Positions 1 to 10,359 of a stretch of DNA of 64,000 nucleotides are shown here, piece after piece; position 1 is the stretch's first letter, and the number at the start of each line of letters is the position of its first letter. The DNA is from Gadus chalcogrammus (lineage: Eukaryota; Chordata; Actinopteri; Gadiformes; Gadidae): NCBI RefSeq assembly GCF_026213295.1, contig NC_079418.1:8475511-8539510 (forward strand), in the 5' to 3' direction. Made by a program: the position numbers and the translations under genes. Under the pieces are notes generated by a model. That model worked only from the letters and a program-made list of their open reading frames with translations. It was not told the DNA's origin and searched no databases.

Positions 1-315
1 GCAAGCTGAAATAAACTGTCCTGAAAGGACGGAGCTCTCTTTTCTCTCTCCCATTTATATTTTTAGTTGGTCTACATGTGGGTGTGGGTGTTTTTGGCCG
101 AATTTCCTAAAATATATTTTGCAGACATTTTTGAATTTGGGGCAGTGTAGGAGGAAGTGCTGCTCGGTCTCTACAGCAGCTTCTTCACACTGCTGGCACA
201 GCCACTCCTCTTTTGGCAGCTATGATTTCTTATATCGGCCTGTTTCTACGGCCAGACTGTGAGCACTCAGTCTGCACTTTGTTAAGATCACTCTGTCTCT
301 AACATCAGTCAATGT
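1..315 (-). pseudogene. LINE ORF2 C-terminal fragment (part 2)
   Basis: Read on the minus strand this stretch encodes, with one stop, the C-terminal tail of a fish non-LTR retrotransposon. It shows a zinc-knuckle-like array C-x2-C, then a histidine and a cysteine four residues apart (CQQC...HFLLHC). The 5' half of the same ORF lies at 2105-2576, beyond the hAT insertion at 316-2104. The remainder of the element runs off the left edge. Assignment to a particular LINE clade is not attempted. Confidence 0.55.
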
Positions 316-492
316 CAGTGGCGGAGCTTAAACATTTTCAGTGGGGTGGCCAGTCCTAGACCAGACAATATTTTTGGGTGGCACATCCATCTAAACATGA
401 TTTCAGGCATCTTGAATCTTAGGGAATATTTAAGGCATGTACACGCTGTACCTCTGCATCATAATATTAATTCCAACATGGTCTCACAGGAA

Positions 493-1051
493 CAACCTGG
501 TCTCACAGGAATCCGTGAAATGACTACGGACGAATAACTCGAAATCCGTGGACCCATCACGGAAACACGCCGATTTCCGTGATGTGGCCACGGAATTCGC
601 TCCAATGCAAGTTAATGACGCTGATGTTCCGTGGCTCACACACGGATCCCCGTTTCAACGAGCGAGTCGACCACGGGGGCTTAACTCAAAACCCGGGGTG
701 GTCTCACTGAATTGTCCTTGTTGTGTCCACGGAAGTTGCTCCAATGCAAGTAAATGACAATGATATTCCGTGGCACACACACAGATTCCCGTTTCAATGT
801 GTGTGTGCTCCCGTTTCAATCTGTGTGTGTGCCACATTTGACCACAGCAGGGGCTGAACTCAAAATCCGTGGTGCTCTGACGGAATCACTTCAATTGTCC
901 GTGATGTGGCCACGGAATTTGCTCCAATGCAAGTAAATGACACTGTTATTCCGTGGCTCACACGCGGATATCGGCGTGTTTCCGTGATGTGGCCACGGAT
1001 TTCGAGTTAAGCGTCCGACCGTAGTCATTTCACGGATTCCTGTGCAGGTTG
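493..1051. mobile_element. MITE with ~85-bp terminal inverted repeats
   Basis: The outer ~85 bp at 493-596 reappear inverted at 964-1051 (ccgtgaaatgactacgg near one end, ccgtagtcatttcacgg near the other). Between the arms are degenerate direct repeats built on 'ccgtgatgtggccacggaa' and 'ctccaatgcaagtaaatgac'. It has no coding capacity. It is nested in the hAT element at 316-2104; its superfamily is not determined. Confidence 0.65.
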
Positions 1052-1786
1052 GTCTCAGCTTTTCAGGTCTGTTTCAAAAAACCCACTAACTCGACCTTCT
1101 GATCTAACATAGTAAACGTCAACGGTCAAAATGCAGTGCAGAAAATAAATTAACCTATTGCAAATTGGGGAGGTAGCCTATTTGATGGATTTGCTGAATT
1201 CTCCATTCATGTGGTGATAAAGAAATATGAAAAACAATGCAGCGCACAAAATTGCGACCTAAAGTCGAATTTCCTTGCGCAAACGAAAAGCTGTCTCTGC
1301 TTTTTTTTTTTTTTACTGTAAAAAGTTTGCAAGCTCACATTGACTTCATCGTTAGCGGCGTACCTGACTTGGAGGTGGGCTTTATCTTGAATGACCAATA
1401 ACTAGCCTAGGCCGAATCATTGACGTTCAGACGCATTCAAATGGTTGCTGGCAAGGCAAGTACGACTATCACACAATTAAACGAGGTTAAACGCTATGTA
1501 TTTTTGTTGATTTATATCGTATTTGTATTGGTTTATTCATCATAGTTGGCAGATGTATTCTAGTGAATATTTCACGGATTGGCGGTGCCCTAGCACCCTC
1601 TATTGACCCCACGCCACTGCAAAATACCTTAACTTGCTCATCTTACAACAGCCGTATTCTGCGAATATTGTTGTTTGTAGCAGAGCAATTAAGACAAAAC
1701 CACCAAAACCAGGTCTTTTTGCTCGTCTTGACTCTTGTACACTTTAAACTCCTAGATTGCTGAGTTGAACATCATCCATGGTCGAT

Positions 1787-1959
1787 TTAAGGTAGTTCTT
1801 TGGCCAGTTTGAGTGTGGAAATGGTTTGTTCACAGGTAGCTGTACTCACAGGTATGGCAATGGTCTCTTTGCATAACCTGAACAGCTCATGGAATACCTC
1901 TTTGAGTGGTTCAATGATCTTTGTTAGTTCCACGATATTAGAGGGCACCTGTTTACCCG
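1787..1959 (-). pseudogene. hAT transposase C-terminal (dimerisation) fragment
   Basis: The minus-strand reading contains IAIPVSTATCEQTISTLKL. The P-V-S-x-A-x-C-E-x-x-(F/I)-S motif marks the C-terminal dimerisation region of hAT-family transposases and of their domesticated ZMYM/ZBED-like relatives. Only about 55 codons are recognisable, and the reading frame then runs into the element's terminal sequence. It is a remnant and cannot encode a working transposase. Confidence 0.65.
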
Positions 1960-2104
1960 ATGAGGACATAAGAGAATCCAGACATAAATGTATAAAGTCT
2001 CTGCAAAAATACAACAAAATACAAAAAGGGTGGCCAATGGGGTGGCCGGGATTCAGTCTAGGTTGACGCCGGTCAGCCCTGGCCACCCCCTAGATCCGCC
2101 ACTG

Positions 2105-2576
2105 ACGACAGTGACTCACTGTCGTCAGGTAGGGGGCCACAGTGTACTGTCTATTCAGGGCCAGATAACACTGCATTTTGCTCTGTATGCGTGTTTTAGT
2201 GTTCCAATGGGTGAGGTAGGTTTGTTTCTGATGTGTTATAATTTGGTTGAGTCTAATTGATATGTTCTCCGACTGGTCCTGAGGCAGAGCAGAGGGGGAA
2301 CCTGTCTGTGGACAGAGCCTCAGGACCAGCTGAGTGAAGGGACTCCTGTTCATCTCTTTGCTTTGCAGGGCTTTGTGCTGGAAGGAGTGGGGCTCACTTT
2401 GTTTAAGATGTAGCCAAATAATAAATTGATAATTTTTTTATTTTTTAATAATAGTGGATACTGGCCTAATTCAGCTCTGCAGGCGTTGTTGGTAGTTGTC
2501 CTGTTTACCTGCTTACATGCTTTTACAAAATTCAGTGTTTGAATCCAATTGAAGCAATTGGAGGTTTTTTCCATTG
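2105..2576 (-). pseudogene. LINE ORF2 C-terminal fragment (part 1)
   Basis: Two minus-strand frames together give a protein of the type seen near the C-terminus of fish LINEs, including 'KMQCYLALNRQYTV' followed by 'YLTTV'. The continuation is at 1-315 on the far side of the hAT insertion. There is a frameshift near 2350. No reverse transcriptase motifs are present, so this is a fragment. Confidence 0.5.
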
Positions 2577-2668
2577 GTCAAAGAGTTGGTTTATGGGCCC
2601 CACACTTCATTTCCATAGGGCAGGATGGTTCAATAATGGCCTTAAGTAGTTTGAGCCAAATTAGAATT

Positions 2669-3070
2669 TGTCATGGTCCGTCTGTTTCCTTGTCTTGTTT
2701 TGGTCTGTTTCCCTGTTTCCAGTTTTACTTTGGTATCTCTGTCTTGTTTCTCCCCATGTCCTGTCAAGTTTCCCTCCTGTGTGACTACTGCTCCCTCCCC
2801 TAATGTGTTTCAGCTGTTCCTTGTTGCGTGCCCTGTGTTTGGTATTTAAGCCCCTGTCTTTCCTTGGTTCCTCGTCAGATCATTGTAGTTTGTGGTGAGT
2901 TGTGTCCTGTGTGTTACCGGTGTTACCTATGTGTTACCTGCGTCACATGTGTTCTCGGCGTTCTCGGGGTTCACTGTGTTCCTTGCCTTTTTCCGTCAAT
3001 AAATGACCCTTTACTTGAACTGTCTGCTATTGGGTCCTACCTGCCTGCCTGCCACCCGCTAACCATGACA
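2669..3070 (+). mobile_element. Solo LTR (402 bp) with 5-bp target-site duplication
   Basis: The block begins TGTCATGG and ends CCATGACA, so it has the TG...CA ends of an LTR. It is flanked by the direct repeat GAATT (2664-2668 and 3071-3075). Inside are a TATA-like 'gtatttaagcc' near 2850 and AATAAA near 3000, in the order expected of U3-R-U5 on the plus strand. No internal retroelement sequence adjoins it, so the provirus was lost by LTR-LTR recombination. The 5-bp duplication fits Ty3/gypsy or Bel/Pao. Confidence 0.8.
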
Positions 3071-3394
3071 GAATTGGAATCTGAATGTTAAATCATCTGA
3101 TTAAAACAGGAATTTGATCTCGGTGTTGTGGAGAATGAGACCAGGCACTGTGGACTGCTTGAGAATGGAAGCCAGCTAATTTCTGTGAATGTTGAACAGT
3201 GCAAGTGATAGACTCTCTCTGACACACAGGGGGTGACTCGAACCCATACACCTCTGACCACATCCCATGTTCCTCAGAGATTGCGGCCATCGTACCAACG
3301 TCTTTTGGGCAACAACTGCCCACGCCATTGAGCAAACAAGAGGCAAGCAACCACTTGTACAATTTCCCTGTTTGGTGCAGTGAATGCAGTGGAA

Positions 3395-3540
3395 TAACTC
3401 TGTCTGTCTGTCTGTCTGTCTGTCTCTCAGTCTTTCTCTCTCTCTCTCCGTCTCTGTTTTTTTGTCTTTCTCTCTCTCTCTCTGTCTATCTCCCGTTCTC
3501 TATCTCAAGGTACGTAGAGCGAGAGGGAGAGAGAGAGAGA

Positions 3541-3581
<41 letters not shown>

Positions 3582-3590
3582 CACTGCAGT
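3395..3590. repeat. TCTG / TC / GA simple repeats
   Basis: Runs of TCTG (3401-3424) pass into TC-rich sequence and then into (GA)n (3516-3580). Open frames across it are artefacts of the repeat. The surrounding 3100-3988 has no other recognisable feature. Confidence 0.9.
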
Positions 3591-3988
3591 GAATGAGGGC
3601 TGTAACTAAAGAGGAAACTACTCTGTTCTTCACACATTCAGAGGTTCGGGGGGGGGTGATGACAGTCCACCGCGAGTATGTTGAAATTCAGTTGGTCATT
3701 ACCTACTTCTGTGGTTTGTGGAGGTCGTTAAAAGGTGTCAATATGTCGAGGAAGCTCCACTAACTGACGATAACAAGGAACCACTATCCTGTAAGCCCCT
3801 CCCACCGAACGATGTCTTCAAAGGCACTCAAAGATTTAAATTGTATTATTATTTAATTATCCTCTGTTTTATTCAAAGAACGTTGAATTTGCAAACAGCT
3901 GCTGGAATATTATGAGTCATTTCATAACTTCTACTGCATTATGTCGTTAGCCTCGTAGCATAGTTGCCTAAATCATGTGTGTCAATCA

Positions 3989-4493
3989 TGTGTCTGAAAT
4001 CACGCACTTACGTAAGTGCACTTACATTGAGTGCACTTCATTATCCCTACAGTACATGTACTTATAGGCGCAGTGCTCTCGTTTCTACAGTGCACTGTCA
4101 AAACAGCCTTCGCGCACCTACCGGAAATGAGTTTGCAGTTTGACGGTTCTTCTTCGGTGGTATTTTTTTTTCACGTTATCGTTCTTGATACCAACTGATC
4201 ACAGAATTTACACCATAAAAACATTGGTCAGGTACAGCCTAAAACATTGTAGTTGTACTGAAAAACAAACCAAATATTTGTAATTTAACTTACATTTGTA
4301 GAGCGCGTCGTTCTCCAATGTTACAATGTCCTCCATTTTCAGATTTGAAATTCCCACCCCCTCCGCTACATAGACAAGATGGCTATGTAGTGTCCATCGG
4401 TCCACACTCAAGTTTAGATAATTTTGATTGCGCCACGAGGTACTTCAAGTGCACTCAAAAAAGTACTTATAGAAGTGCGTGATTTCAGACACA
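3989..4493. mobile_element. 505-bp MITE with ~20-bp terminal inverted repeats
   Basis: TGTGTCTGAAATCACGCACTT at the left end is matched by its complement (aagtgcgtgatttcagacaca) at the right end, ending at 4493. The sub-terminal sequence also contains inverted 'aagtgcactt' blocks. There is no coding sequence. No convincing target-site duplication is visible, so the superfamily is open. Confidence 0.7.
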
Positions 4494-4756
4494 GCAATAG
4501 TTTAAGTTTGTCTTGTATTTAGCGTAAGGAATGCCAAAAGTCGATGACTAGGCTGATAGTGATTATGGAATGTAAACAGCACTCTGGTTGGCTTTGGATA
4601 TAACAAATGAGGCGCAGTGAATCAGCCGCGTTAGAGTTAAGTTAGATATCACAATTTGGCGAAAATATGACTAAAGCAAATATGCTATGAGACTAACAAT
4701 ATCAACATCATCATGTTCATAGATCCAAGTGCCAAGGACTATAATAGCTAGGTTAA

Positions 4757-5451
4757 AGCTATACTGTACGATGTGAGAGAGCTAGCATGATTTGAAATTA
4801 GCTTCTCTTCGGAGTTCCGTTTAACTCCTCCCCCACCCTTCAGGACTCCCTGCCCCCACCCCTCGACACAGAGCCGTGCACGAGCGCTGCTGCTGCTTAC
4901 GGCTTACTTCAACGGCAACCATTGCGTCACTTTTCAGGCCATTCAACTCCCTCAGCTGTCGCCATCGCTGAAAAGCTAATCCAATATTTATTCTCGTTTT
5001 TCCTCGAGCAGTCTCCAACTTATTTTTTGTTGCTGCCTTTTCAGTTTCTGTCTTTCTTTTTCTTGCCTTTTTAAAAGGATGAACCGGGGCAAGTAACGTG
5101 GCAGTGGTAACTTCAGTTGTTTCTCTTCCATTGTGTAAACGTTGTAGGCTCACTAGGTCTAGTCCACTGTCATGAACTACTATGACAACAACGCTTTCTT
5201 TGCCCTCCGTGAACGCGCTCAGGCCAGCTCAGGCTCGTGAGAGAGGGGAGAGAAAGCGCAGGCTTGTGATTGGTTCTTTAGATCCGGGCACAGTGTCTCC
5301 GATTGGTAAGCATTTTAACAGGTTTATAGCAGATACAGAATTCGTTTTTTTTTCGCTTCTTTTTCATTGCCCATAAGTTATTTATTGCTGTCAGGATGTA
5401 AAAAACAATTTCAACAACATATTAAAAAGTGAGATCCCGTACAATATGCCT
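4757..5451. mobile_element. TTAA-flanked non-autonomous DNA transposon
   Basis: TTAA occurs at both borders (4753-4756 and 5452-5455), with related ends: AGCTATACTGTACG at the left and CGTACAATATGCCT at the right. A TTAA duplication is typical of Kolobok and piggyBac elements. On the minus strand (4821-5153) an ORF contains 'RINIGLAFQRWRQLRELNGL', a motif found repeatedly in fish transposon-derived predictions, so the element probably carries a captured or relic coding piece. The exact superfamily is inference. Confidence 0.6.
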
Positions 5452-5975
5452 TTAAGGCTTGCCATTACACTCTTTCTTCTTTTTCAGCTATTTTTCTCTC
5501 CCCAGGAGCTCCGTGCTGTGAGACCGCAAGCCATGGAAACCAAAAGCATGAGTGGGGGCTTGGATAAAGCCCCAACCACAGCGAGTTCTACCAGCATCCA
5601 ATGCGGAATTGACAAACATTGCAGTAGCACCGGATGGCCACTACGAGGTGGTACCAAAAGCATTTCTTCGTTGACACACTTGTTAAACAGGCCGTTCTCA
5701 CAGTCTTATTAAACCTATTTACAGCCTGGTCCAAAAAAAGTCAGCGTGTTTAGTACATATCTCCATGACAACACTGAGGGGGGTGAATTTTTTTTAGCAG
5801 GCTAGTTTTTATTATTAGAGGTTACAATTTATGAATAATTAGGGGCGCGGCCTCTTGAGTGATAGCTAGCCGCTGACCCTCACCTCGTCTCGGAGGCTAG
5901 TTTTCAGGATTAGCATGCTATCCCGTCATCATGACCTCGACTGCGTTCATTCCTATTGTTCATTCCGGTGCCAAG

Positions 5976-6020
5976 ATGCCTTGCTCTGCGGTCCACTGTA
6001 CTAACCGATCATTTAAAAAC
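5976..6020 (+). pseudogene. THAP-type zinc-finger N-terminal fragment
   Basis: An ATG opens a 14-codon frame MPCSAVHCTNRSFK, followed shortly by a stop. Met-Pro at the start and paired cysteines before Asn-Arg match the N-terminus of THAP (C2CH) DNA-binding domains used by P-element-type transposases. The rest of the domain is absent. The flanking 5452-6397 is repeat-like with no host exon that I can recognise. Confidence 0.4.
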
Positions 6021-6297
6021 TAATGAGCAACAAGCTAATTCGGTGTAGGTCACCTAGATGGGCGTATCTCCTTCCCCTCGAAGTTACATAAATGCCCTTT
6101 TTTGGTTAGAGGAATTGAGGCAGAGTCATACTACGACAAGATGGCGACGCTCATAAGCCAAGAGAATTGGATGCAGTTGGAATAACTGAGGCCTGCCCGG
6201 ATTCTACATCCATTTTATATACTATCTATTGTTTGGATCCACGTTCACAAGCCTACTCTACTACCGGTACTTATATATATTTATGTATGTCTCAATC

Positions 6298-6396
6298 GCT
6301 CTCTCTCTGCCTCTTTCACTCTCACTCTCACACTCACTCTCACTCTCACTCCCTTTCCCTCTCCCCCTCCCTCTCCCTCCCTCCCTCCTCCCCTCA
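6298..6396. repeat. CT-rich low-complexity tract beside NOX exon 5
   Basis: About 100 bp of C and T on the plus strand, so purine-rich in the NOX transcript, begin immediately downstream of the exon 5 splice donor. Confidence 0.85.
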
Positions 6397-6397
6397 C

Positions 6398-6546
6398 CGT
6401 CTCGTTGGTGCGGATGGGGTTGAGGTAGGACGCGTTGCCGCGGTTCCCGATATCCGACAGCACGAAGGTGATCAGGTGCGCGTCGCGGTTCAGTTGCCCG
6501 TCCATGAAGCGCTCGAAGTTAAAGAGGTGGGCGAGGATGTGGACCG
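6398..6546 (-). CDS. NADPH oxidase NOX1/NOX2-type, exon 5
   Basis: This 149-nt exon completes a codon split after its first base in exon 4 and adds 49 residues, including VHILAHLFNFERF and SYLNPIRTNET. It covers the end of transmembrane helix III with its haem-ligand histidine and the following extracellular loop. The acceptor is GGGGGCAG at 6547-6554 and the donor is GTGAGG at 6392-6397. Two Asn-x-Ser/Thr sites in the loop (NAS, NET) fit the glycosylated loop of gp91phox relatives. Exon 6 onward is not in the window. Confidence 0.9.
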
Positions 6547-6599
6547 CTGCCCCCGGTGGCCGCATGGAGACATGGAGGAGAGGGGGGGTACAAACATCA

Positions 6600-7200
6600 A
6601 CGTGCCGATTAGTTAATTACATCATTTTAGTCAGTGTTAACCGTTAATGCGAATTAAGTAAATAAAAAAAAAAAAAGGATTGTGATCAATGACATCGCAT
6701 GGCAGGCGTTAATTTCAGTTCAATTTATTTGTATAGCCCTTAATCACCATTACAGTCTCAAAGGGCTTAACAGGCCAAATATTTGTGACACCCCCCTTTA
6801 CCCATGCCCCCACACGGGCAAGAAAAAACTCCCTTGAAATCAGCAAGGAAGAAATCTTGAATTGCCAGCATTTCAACTTGAATGCTTTTTTTTATTTTTT
6901 TTTTAACTATCATCGTTAATGCCAACGAAATAAAAAAAAGACAAATTAATCAATTACGTCAATGTTAACAATTAATGTCAAATGAGTTAATGATTATTTA
7001 ATGATTATTCATCATTGTTCATTGTTAATGTTAACAAAGTAAAAAAACACCAATTAATCAGCTACATAAATTACGTCATTGTTAATTGTTTAGTTAAAAA
7101 AATATAAGTATCTAATCAATGACATTGCGTGGAATATGATCACATTGATTAGCGATCATCGTTAATGTCGACAAAGAAAAAAAAAAGAATCCCTGGAAAT
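6600..7200. repeat. AT-rich degenerate repeats plus an L2 3' end (NOX intron 4)
   Basis: Irregular repeats of 'aattaatca...acgtcattgttaa' type fill much of this part of NOX intron 4. No gene was seen. A 5'-truncated L2 tail is embedded at 6711-6857. Confidence 0.55.
6711..6857 (-). mobile_element. 5'-truncated L2 LINE, 3' UTR only
   Basis: On the minus strand this matches, base for base over long stretches, the 3' UTR of the L2 element at 44840-44990, including 'gtgtgggggcatgggtaaa' and 'ggtgattaagggctataca'. It therefore marks a second, severely truncated insertion of the same L2 family inside NOX intron 4. Confidence 0.85.
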
Positions 7201-7484
7201 ATGATGATGAGTGCTGTAGTATCAAGTGAGGTTAAAAATATTTTTTAACAAAGCCACATAGATAAGACATAAAGAAACGTTAAATTACCTAAATCAAGTG
7301 AAGGGATTTGAACAAAAGTTCAAAAGTCTAAATGGAGGTTAGTACACCATTTAAGAAAATGTAAATTGTTGGAAACAAATGAAGTGACCGCTGAATGAAG
7401 TGCGCAAAGCATTGCTAAAAATGCAGAAGTGCAAAATTAATTGAACTGAAGAATCTGAAAGGTCAAATGTATTGCCCTGCACTG

Positions 7485-7604
<120 letters not shown>

Positions 7605-7621
7605 AAGGGGGCGGGGCTTAC

Positions 7622-7706
7622 CGGTGTGAAAAGCGATCATGTAGGCGACCAGCTTGTGAAATGTGATGTTACGGTCCAGCTGTCTGGCGGCCGTTCTGCT
7701 GCAACA
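7622..7706 (-). CDS. NADPH oxidase NOX1/NOX2-type, exon 4
   Basis: An 85-nt exon encodes 28 residues plus one base ([13 protein letters not shown]...[13 protein letters not shown]). It contains the start of transmembrane helix III. The histidine after Phe in FHKLV, and the histidine reached in exon 5 (AVH), occupy the spacing of the haem ligands H101 and H115 of gp91phox. The donor GTAAGC is at 7616-7621. The acceptor AG (7707-7708) follows a very long pyrimidine tract. FHKLVAYMI resembles NOX1 a little more than NOX2. Confidence 0.93.
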
Positions 7707-7722
7707 CTTTAACCGTTAGGGG

Positions 7723-8146
7723 GAATAGAAAGGGGAAAGGGGGGAGGGAGAGGGGGGGAGGAGGGAGATGGGGGGGTTAGGAGGGGGCAGCAGGGGAAAG
7801 GAGGAGGGGAGGAGGAGGAGAGGGGAGGGTGGGGAGGGGGTAGAGGGGGAGTGGGGGTAAAGGTGAATGAAGGGAGGGAGAGAGGGGAGAGGGGGGGAGG
7901 GGAGAGAGAGGGGGAAGGAGAGAGGGGGAGGGAGAAGGAAAGGAGGGGAGGGGGGGAGAGAGTAGGGACGGGAGAGGGAGGAGGTGGGAGAGAGGTGGGG
8001 AGGGGGGAGGGGGGGTGGAGGAGGGGAAAGAGGAGTGGGCATCGGGAGGGAGGGGAGGAGAGGGGATGGAGGGAGAGGGAGAGAGATGGGGGAGGGAGGG
8101 GGAGGGAGGGAGAGGAGGAGGGAGAGAGGGGAGGGGTTGAACAGGG
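7723..8146. repeat. ~420-bp polypurine tract (NOX intron 3)
   Basis: The plus strand is almost entirely G and A, so the NOX transcript carries a ~420-nt C/U tract ending at the exon 4 acceptor. It contains many G-runs and mirror-symmetric stretches. Long open frames on both strands are products of composition and not genes. Confidence 0.93.
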
Positions 8147-8493
8147 TCAAACACGTTGAGAAGAAAGTGTGTAGACATAAAAAGTAGATAATTGTATTTA
8201 ACTTTTTACCGCCGTTATGTAATAAGGGTGTGAGTTTCTGATTATTAATATTTAACACCTGTTGTTCAGCTCATCACTCTTCACTCCTTAATGCTTTAAT
8301 CTATCAATCTCTCTATCTCTGTGTAACTGTCTGCCTGTCTGTCTCTCTCTGTCACTCTCTCTCCATCTCTGTGCTTCTCTCTCTCTCTCTCTGTCTCAAT
8401 CAATAGTCTGTCCCTCCATCTGTCTATCAATGTATCTGTCTGTCAAACAGTGAGTTTGTCGCTCTCCCCCTGTCTGTCCCTCCCCCTGTCTGT

Positions 8494-8500
<7 letters not shown>

Positions 8501-8562
<62 letters not shown>
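8501..8562. repeat. (CT)n microsatellite, NOX intron 3
   Basis: A pure TC run of about 62 bp. In the NOX transcript it is (GA)n, lying 27 nt downstream of the exon 3 donor. The interval 8150-8500 to its left is otherwise AT-rich to CT-rich intron. Confidence 0.95.
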
Positions 8563-8564
<2 letters not shown>

Positions 8565-8588
8565 GAGGAGGAGGAGGAGGAGGGCTAC

Positions 8589-8699
8589 CTGGATGGTTCC
8601 TCTCAGCATGGACAGAAGGTTCCGGCACACAGGGAGCAGGATCAGCATGCAGTTGAAGTTGAGGCAGGCCGCTGGAGCCCTGGCCCAGGAGAGGGCATC
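8589..8699 (-). CDS. NADPH oxidase NOX1/NOX2-type, exon 3
   Basis: A 111-nt, phase-0 exon encodes 37 residues including [20 protein letters not shown] and [12 protein letters not shown]. This is the most conserved N-terminal block of the NOX1-3 group and spans transmembrane helix II and the following cytosolic turn. The acceptor CTCAG (8700-8704) and donor GTAGCC (8583-8588) are intact. It is flanked by complementary C/T- and G/A-type tracts in the transcript. Confidence 0.95.
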
Positions 8700-8701
8700 C
8701 T

Positions 8702-9111
8702 GAGGGGGAGGGAGTGGGAGACAGAGGGGGAGGGAGGGAGGGAGGGAGAGGTGGGAGGGAGGGAGGGAGGGGGAGGAGAGATGGTGGAAAGGAGTGGGAG
8801 GAAGAGGGAGGGAGGTGAGGGGGGACGGGGAGGGAGAGAAGGGAGGGAGGGAGGGGCAAGGGGGAGAGAGAGAGGAGGGTGGGAGGAAGAGGGGGAGGGA
8901 GAGGGAGGGAGGGAGGGAGAGAAAGAGAGGGTGGAGGGAGGGAAGAGAGGAAGAGAGACAGAGGGGAGGGAGAGAGGAGAGAGAGACGGGAGAGGTAGAG
9001 AAAGGGAGGGACAGAGGGGAGGGAAGGAGGGAGGGAGAGGGATGCAGCGGAGAGAGGGGGAGGAGACAGATGGGAGGGAGACAGAGAGAGAGAGAGAGAA
9101 AGAGAGAGTGA
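8702..9111. repeat. ~410-bp polypurine tract (NOX intron 2)
   Basis: The plus strand is nearly all G/A, giving a ~410-nt C/U tract in the NOX transcript that abuts the exon 3 acceptor. Open frames across it are artefacts. Confidence 0.93.
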
Positions 9112-9595
9112 GTTAGTCTCACTTCCTCTTGCTCAGCACCTGCAAGGCCAAACGCCATCCACCCATCCCAAAGCTATCAAATCATTTTTGCTTTCTGCGA
9201 GCTCTGAGCAAAACCACAAAATTCTCACCCTTTATTGGCTGAAACGCTGAAATCGGATAGGGTTCTGTCTTCATTAGGATTCTGATCTGATCTTTCTTAA
9301 TCGGATATGGGATTGCGATGTTGTGTTGGAGTGCGGTGCAACGTTTGATTTTGGCGTTCTTGGATATTAACGATATCACGCTTGCGATTCTGACGATTTT
9401 AGGGGAACGGAGTTCCAATGGTGTGTGTGTGTGGGTAGGGCAGTTGGAGCACAGAGCTTTGGTTAAAGGTCTCCCGTGTTGCACAGGGCGGTTGCTGAAG
9501 CTCGACACACTTTATACGATACGTGAACGAGTGTTTTGAAGATGATGATGGAGGATCTGATTTGAACAACGTACACCAAAGTGGAACAGACTTAC

Positions 9596-9688
9596 CCCGA
9601 GTATAGCTCTAGTGTAGAACCATTTGTCGGTGAGAAACACCAGGTAGAATTGCACGAAGAGGAAGGCATTTATCCCAAGCCACACCAG
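9596..9688 (-). CDS. NADPH oxidase NOX1/NOX2-type, exon 2
   Basis: A 93-nt, phase-0 exon encodes 31 residues beginning LVWLGINAFLFV and ending FYTRAILG. It completes transmembrane helix I and the first extracellular loop of the oxidase. The acceptor TTTTTTCAG (9689-9697) and donor GTAAGT (9590-9595) are canonical. The 400 bp between this exon and the purine tract holds no other gene. Confidence 0.95.
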
Positions 9689-9789
9689 CTGAAAAAACAA
9701 ACACACAATCACGGTCTATTGTGTCGAGAATCATTACAAATTGGATAGAAATTCCACAGACAAGAATAGCACCTTTGGGCCTATTTTCA

Positions 9790-10040
9790 GTCTGTTAAAT
9801 GGTAAATGGTAAATACAACGCTTTTCGATCCGGTGGCCACTAAAAGCACTTTACAATATTACCTAAAATTCACCCATTCATGCACTCCAACGGCGGTGTC
9901 AGCCACACAAGGTGACAGCCAGCTCATCATTGAGCAGTCAGGGTGAAGCGTCGTGCTCAGGGACTCGCTAGGAGGAGCCGGGATCAAACTAGCAACCTTC
10001 CGGTTGCCAGGCAACCCAATCTACCTCCTGAGCCATCCCT
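9790..10040 (-). mobile_element. tRNA-derived SINE (NOX intron 1)
   Basis: On the minus strand the element starts GGGATGGCTCAGGAGGTAG, giving an A-box-like TGGCTCAGG. A B-box-like GGTTGCTAGTTTGATCCC follows around 9981-9998, then a non-tRNA body and a tail with 'gtaaagtgcttttagtgg' and repeated 'catttac'. This is the layout of teleost tRNA-head SINEs. A related head is at 51700-51790. Confidence 0.75.
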
Positions 10041-10359
10041 CAGGAGGTAGAGTGGGTTGTTCATACAGATGTGAGTCGTGTTTTAACACAGATGTGTCTG
10101 ATGAAATTTCCAACAAAGGAGAGACACCCAAATAATCACATGAGGTCGCCACACCCCAAAAATCTAGGACTGATTCTGAATCAATAATTTCGGGTTGTCG
10201 TCAGTACATTTCTTAAAATAAAAATGTACAGTTTTCATATTTGATATCAGATATGAATAAATACTTTTACGAGTGACAGCCCATAGTTGAAGACCACCAC
10301 AAGCCCCGACCGAAAAAGACAAATCGATGAATAACACAAAATAAAAACACAATACTCAC

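Larger units (their letters stand above)
316..2104 (-). mobile_element. hAT DNA transposon remnant inside a LINE
   Basis: The ends are complementary: CAGTGGCGGA at 316 and TCCGCCACTG ending at 2104, a common hAT terminus in fish. Near the right end the minus strand keeps a piece of hAT transposase. A separate inverted-repeat element (493-1051) sits inside. Flanking 8-mers match only weakly, so the target-site duplication is decayed. The element splits a LINE reading frame (see 1-315 and 2105-2576). The rest of its interior is AT-rich and carries no recognisable gene. Confidence 0.7.

Noticed and set aside
7716..8258. Long Pro/Ser- or Gly/Arg-rich ORFs over the purine tracts (also 8427-9158)
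   Set aside because: Stop codons are simply absent from G/A or C/T sequence; these are NOX introns.
9960..10040. tRNA gene suggested by A- and B-box-like sequences
   Set aside because: The sequence is the head of a SINE on the minus strand; no complete cloverleaf was found.
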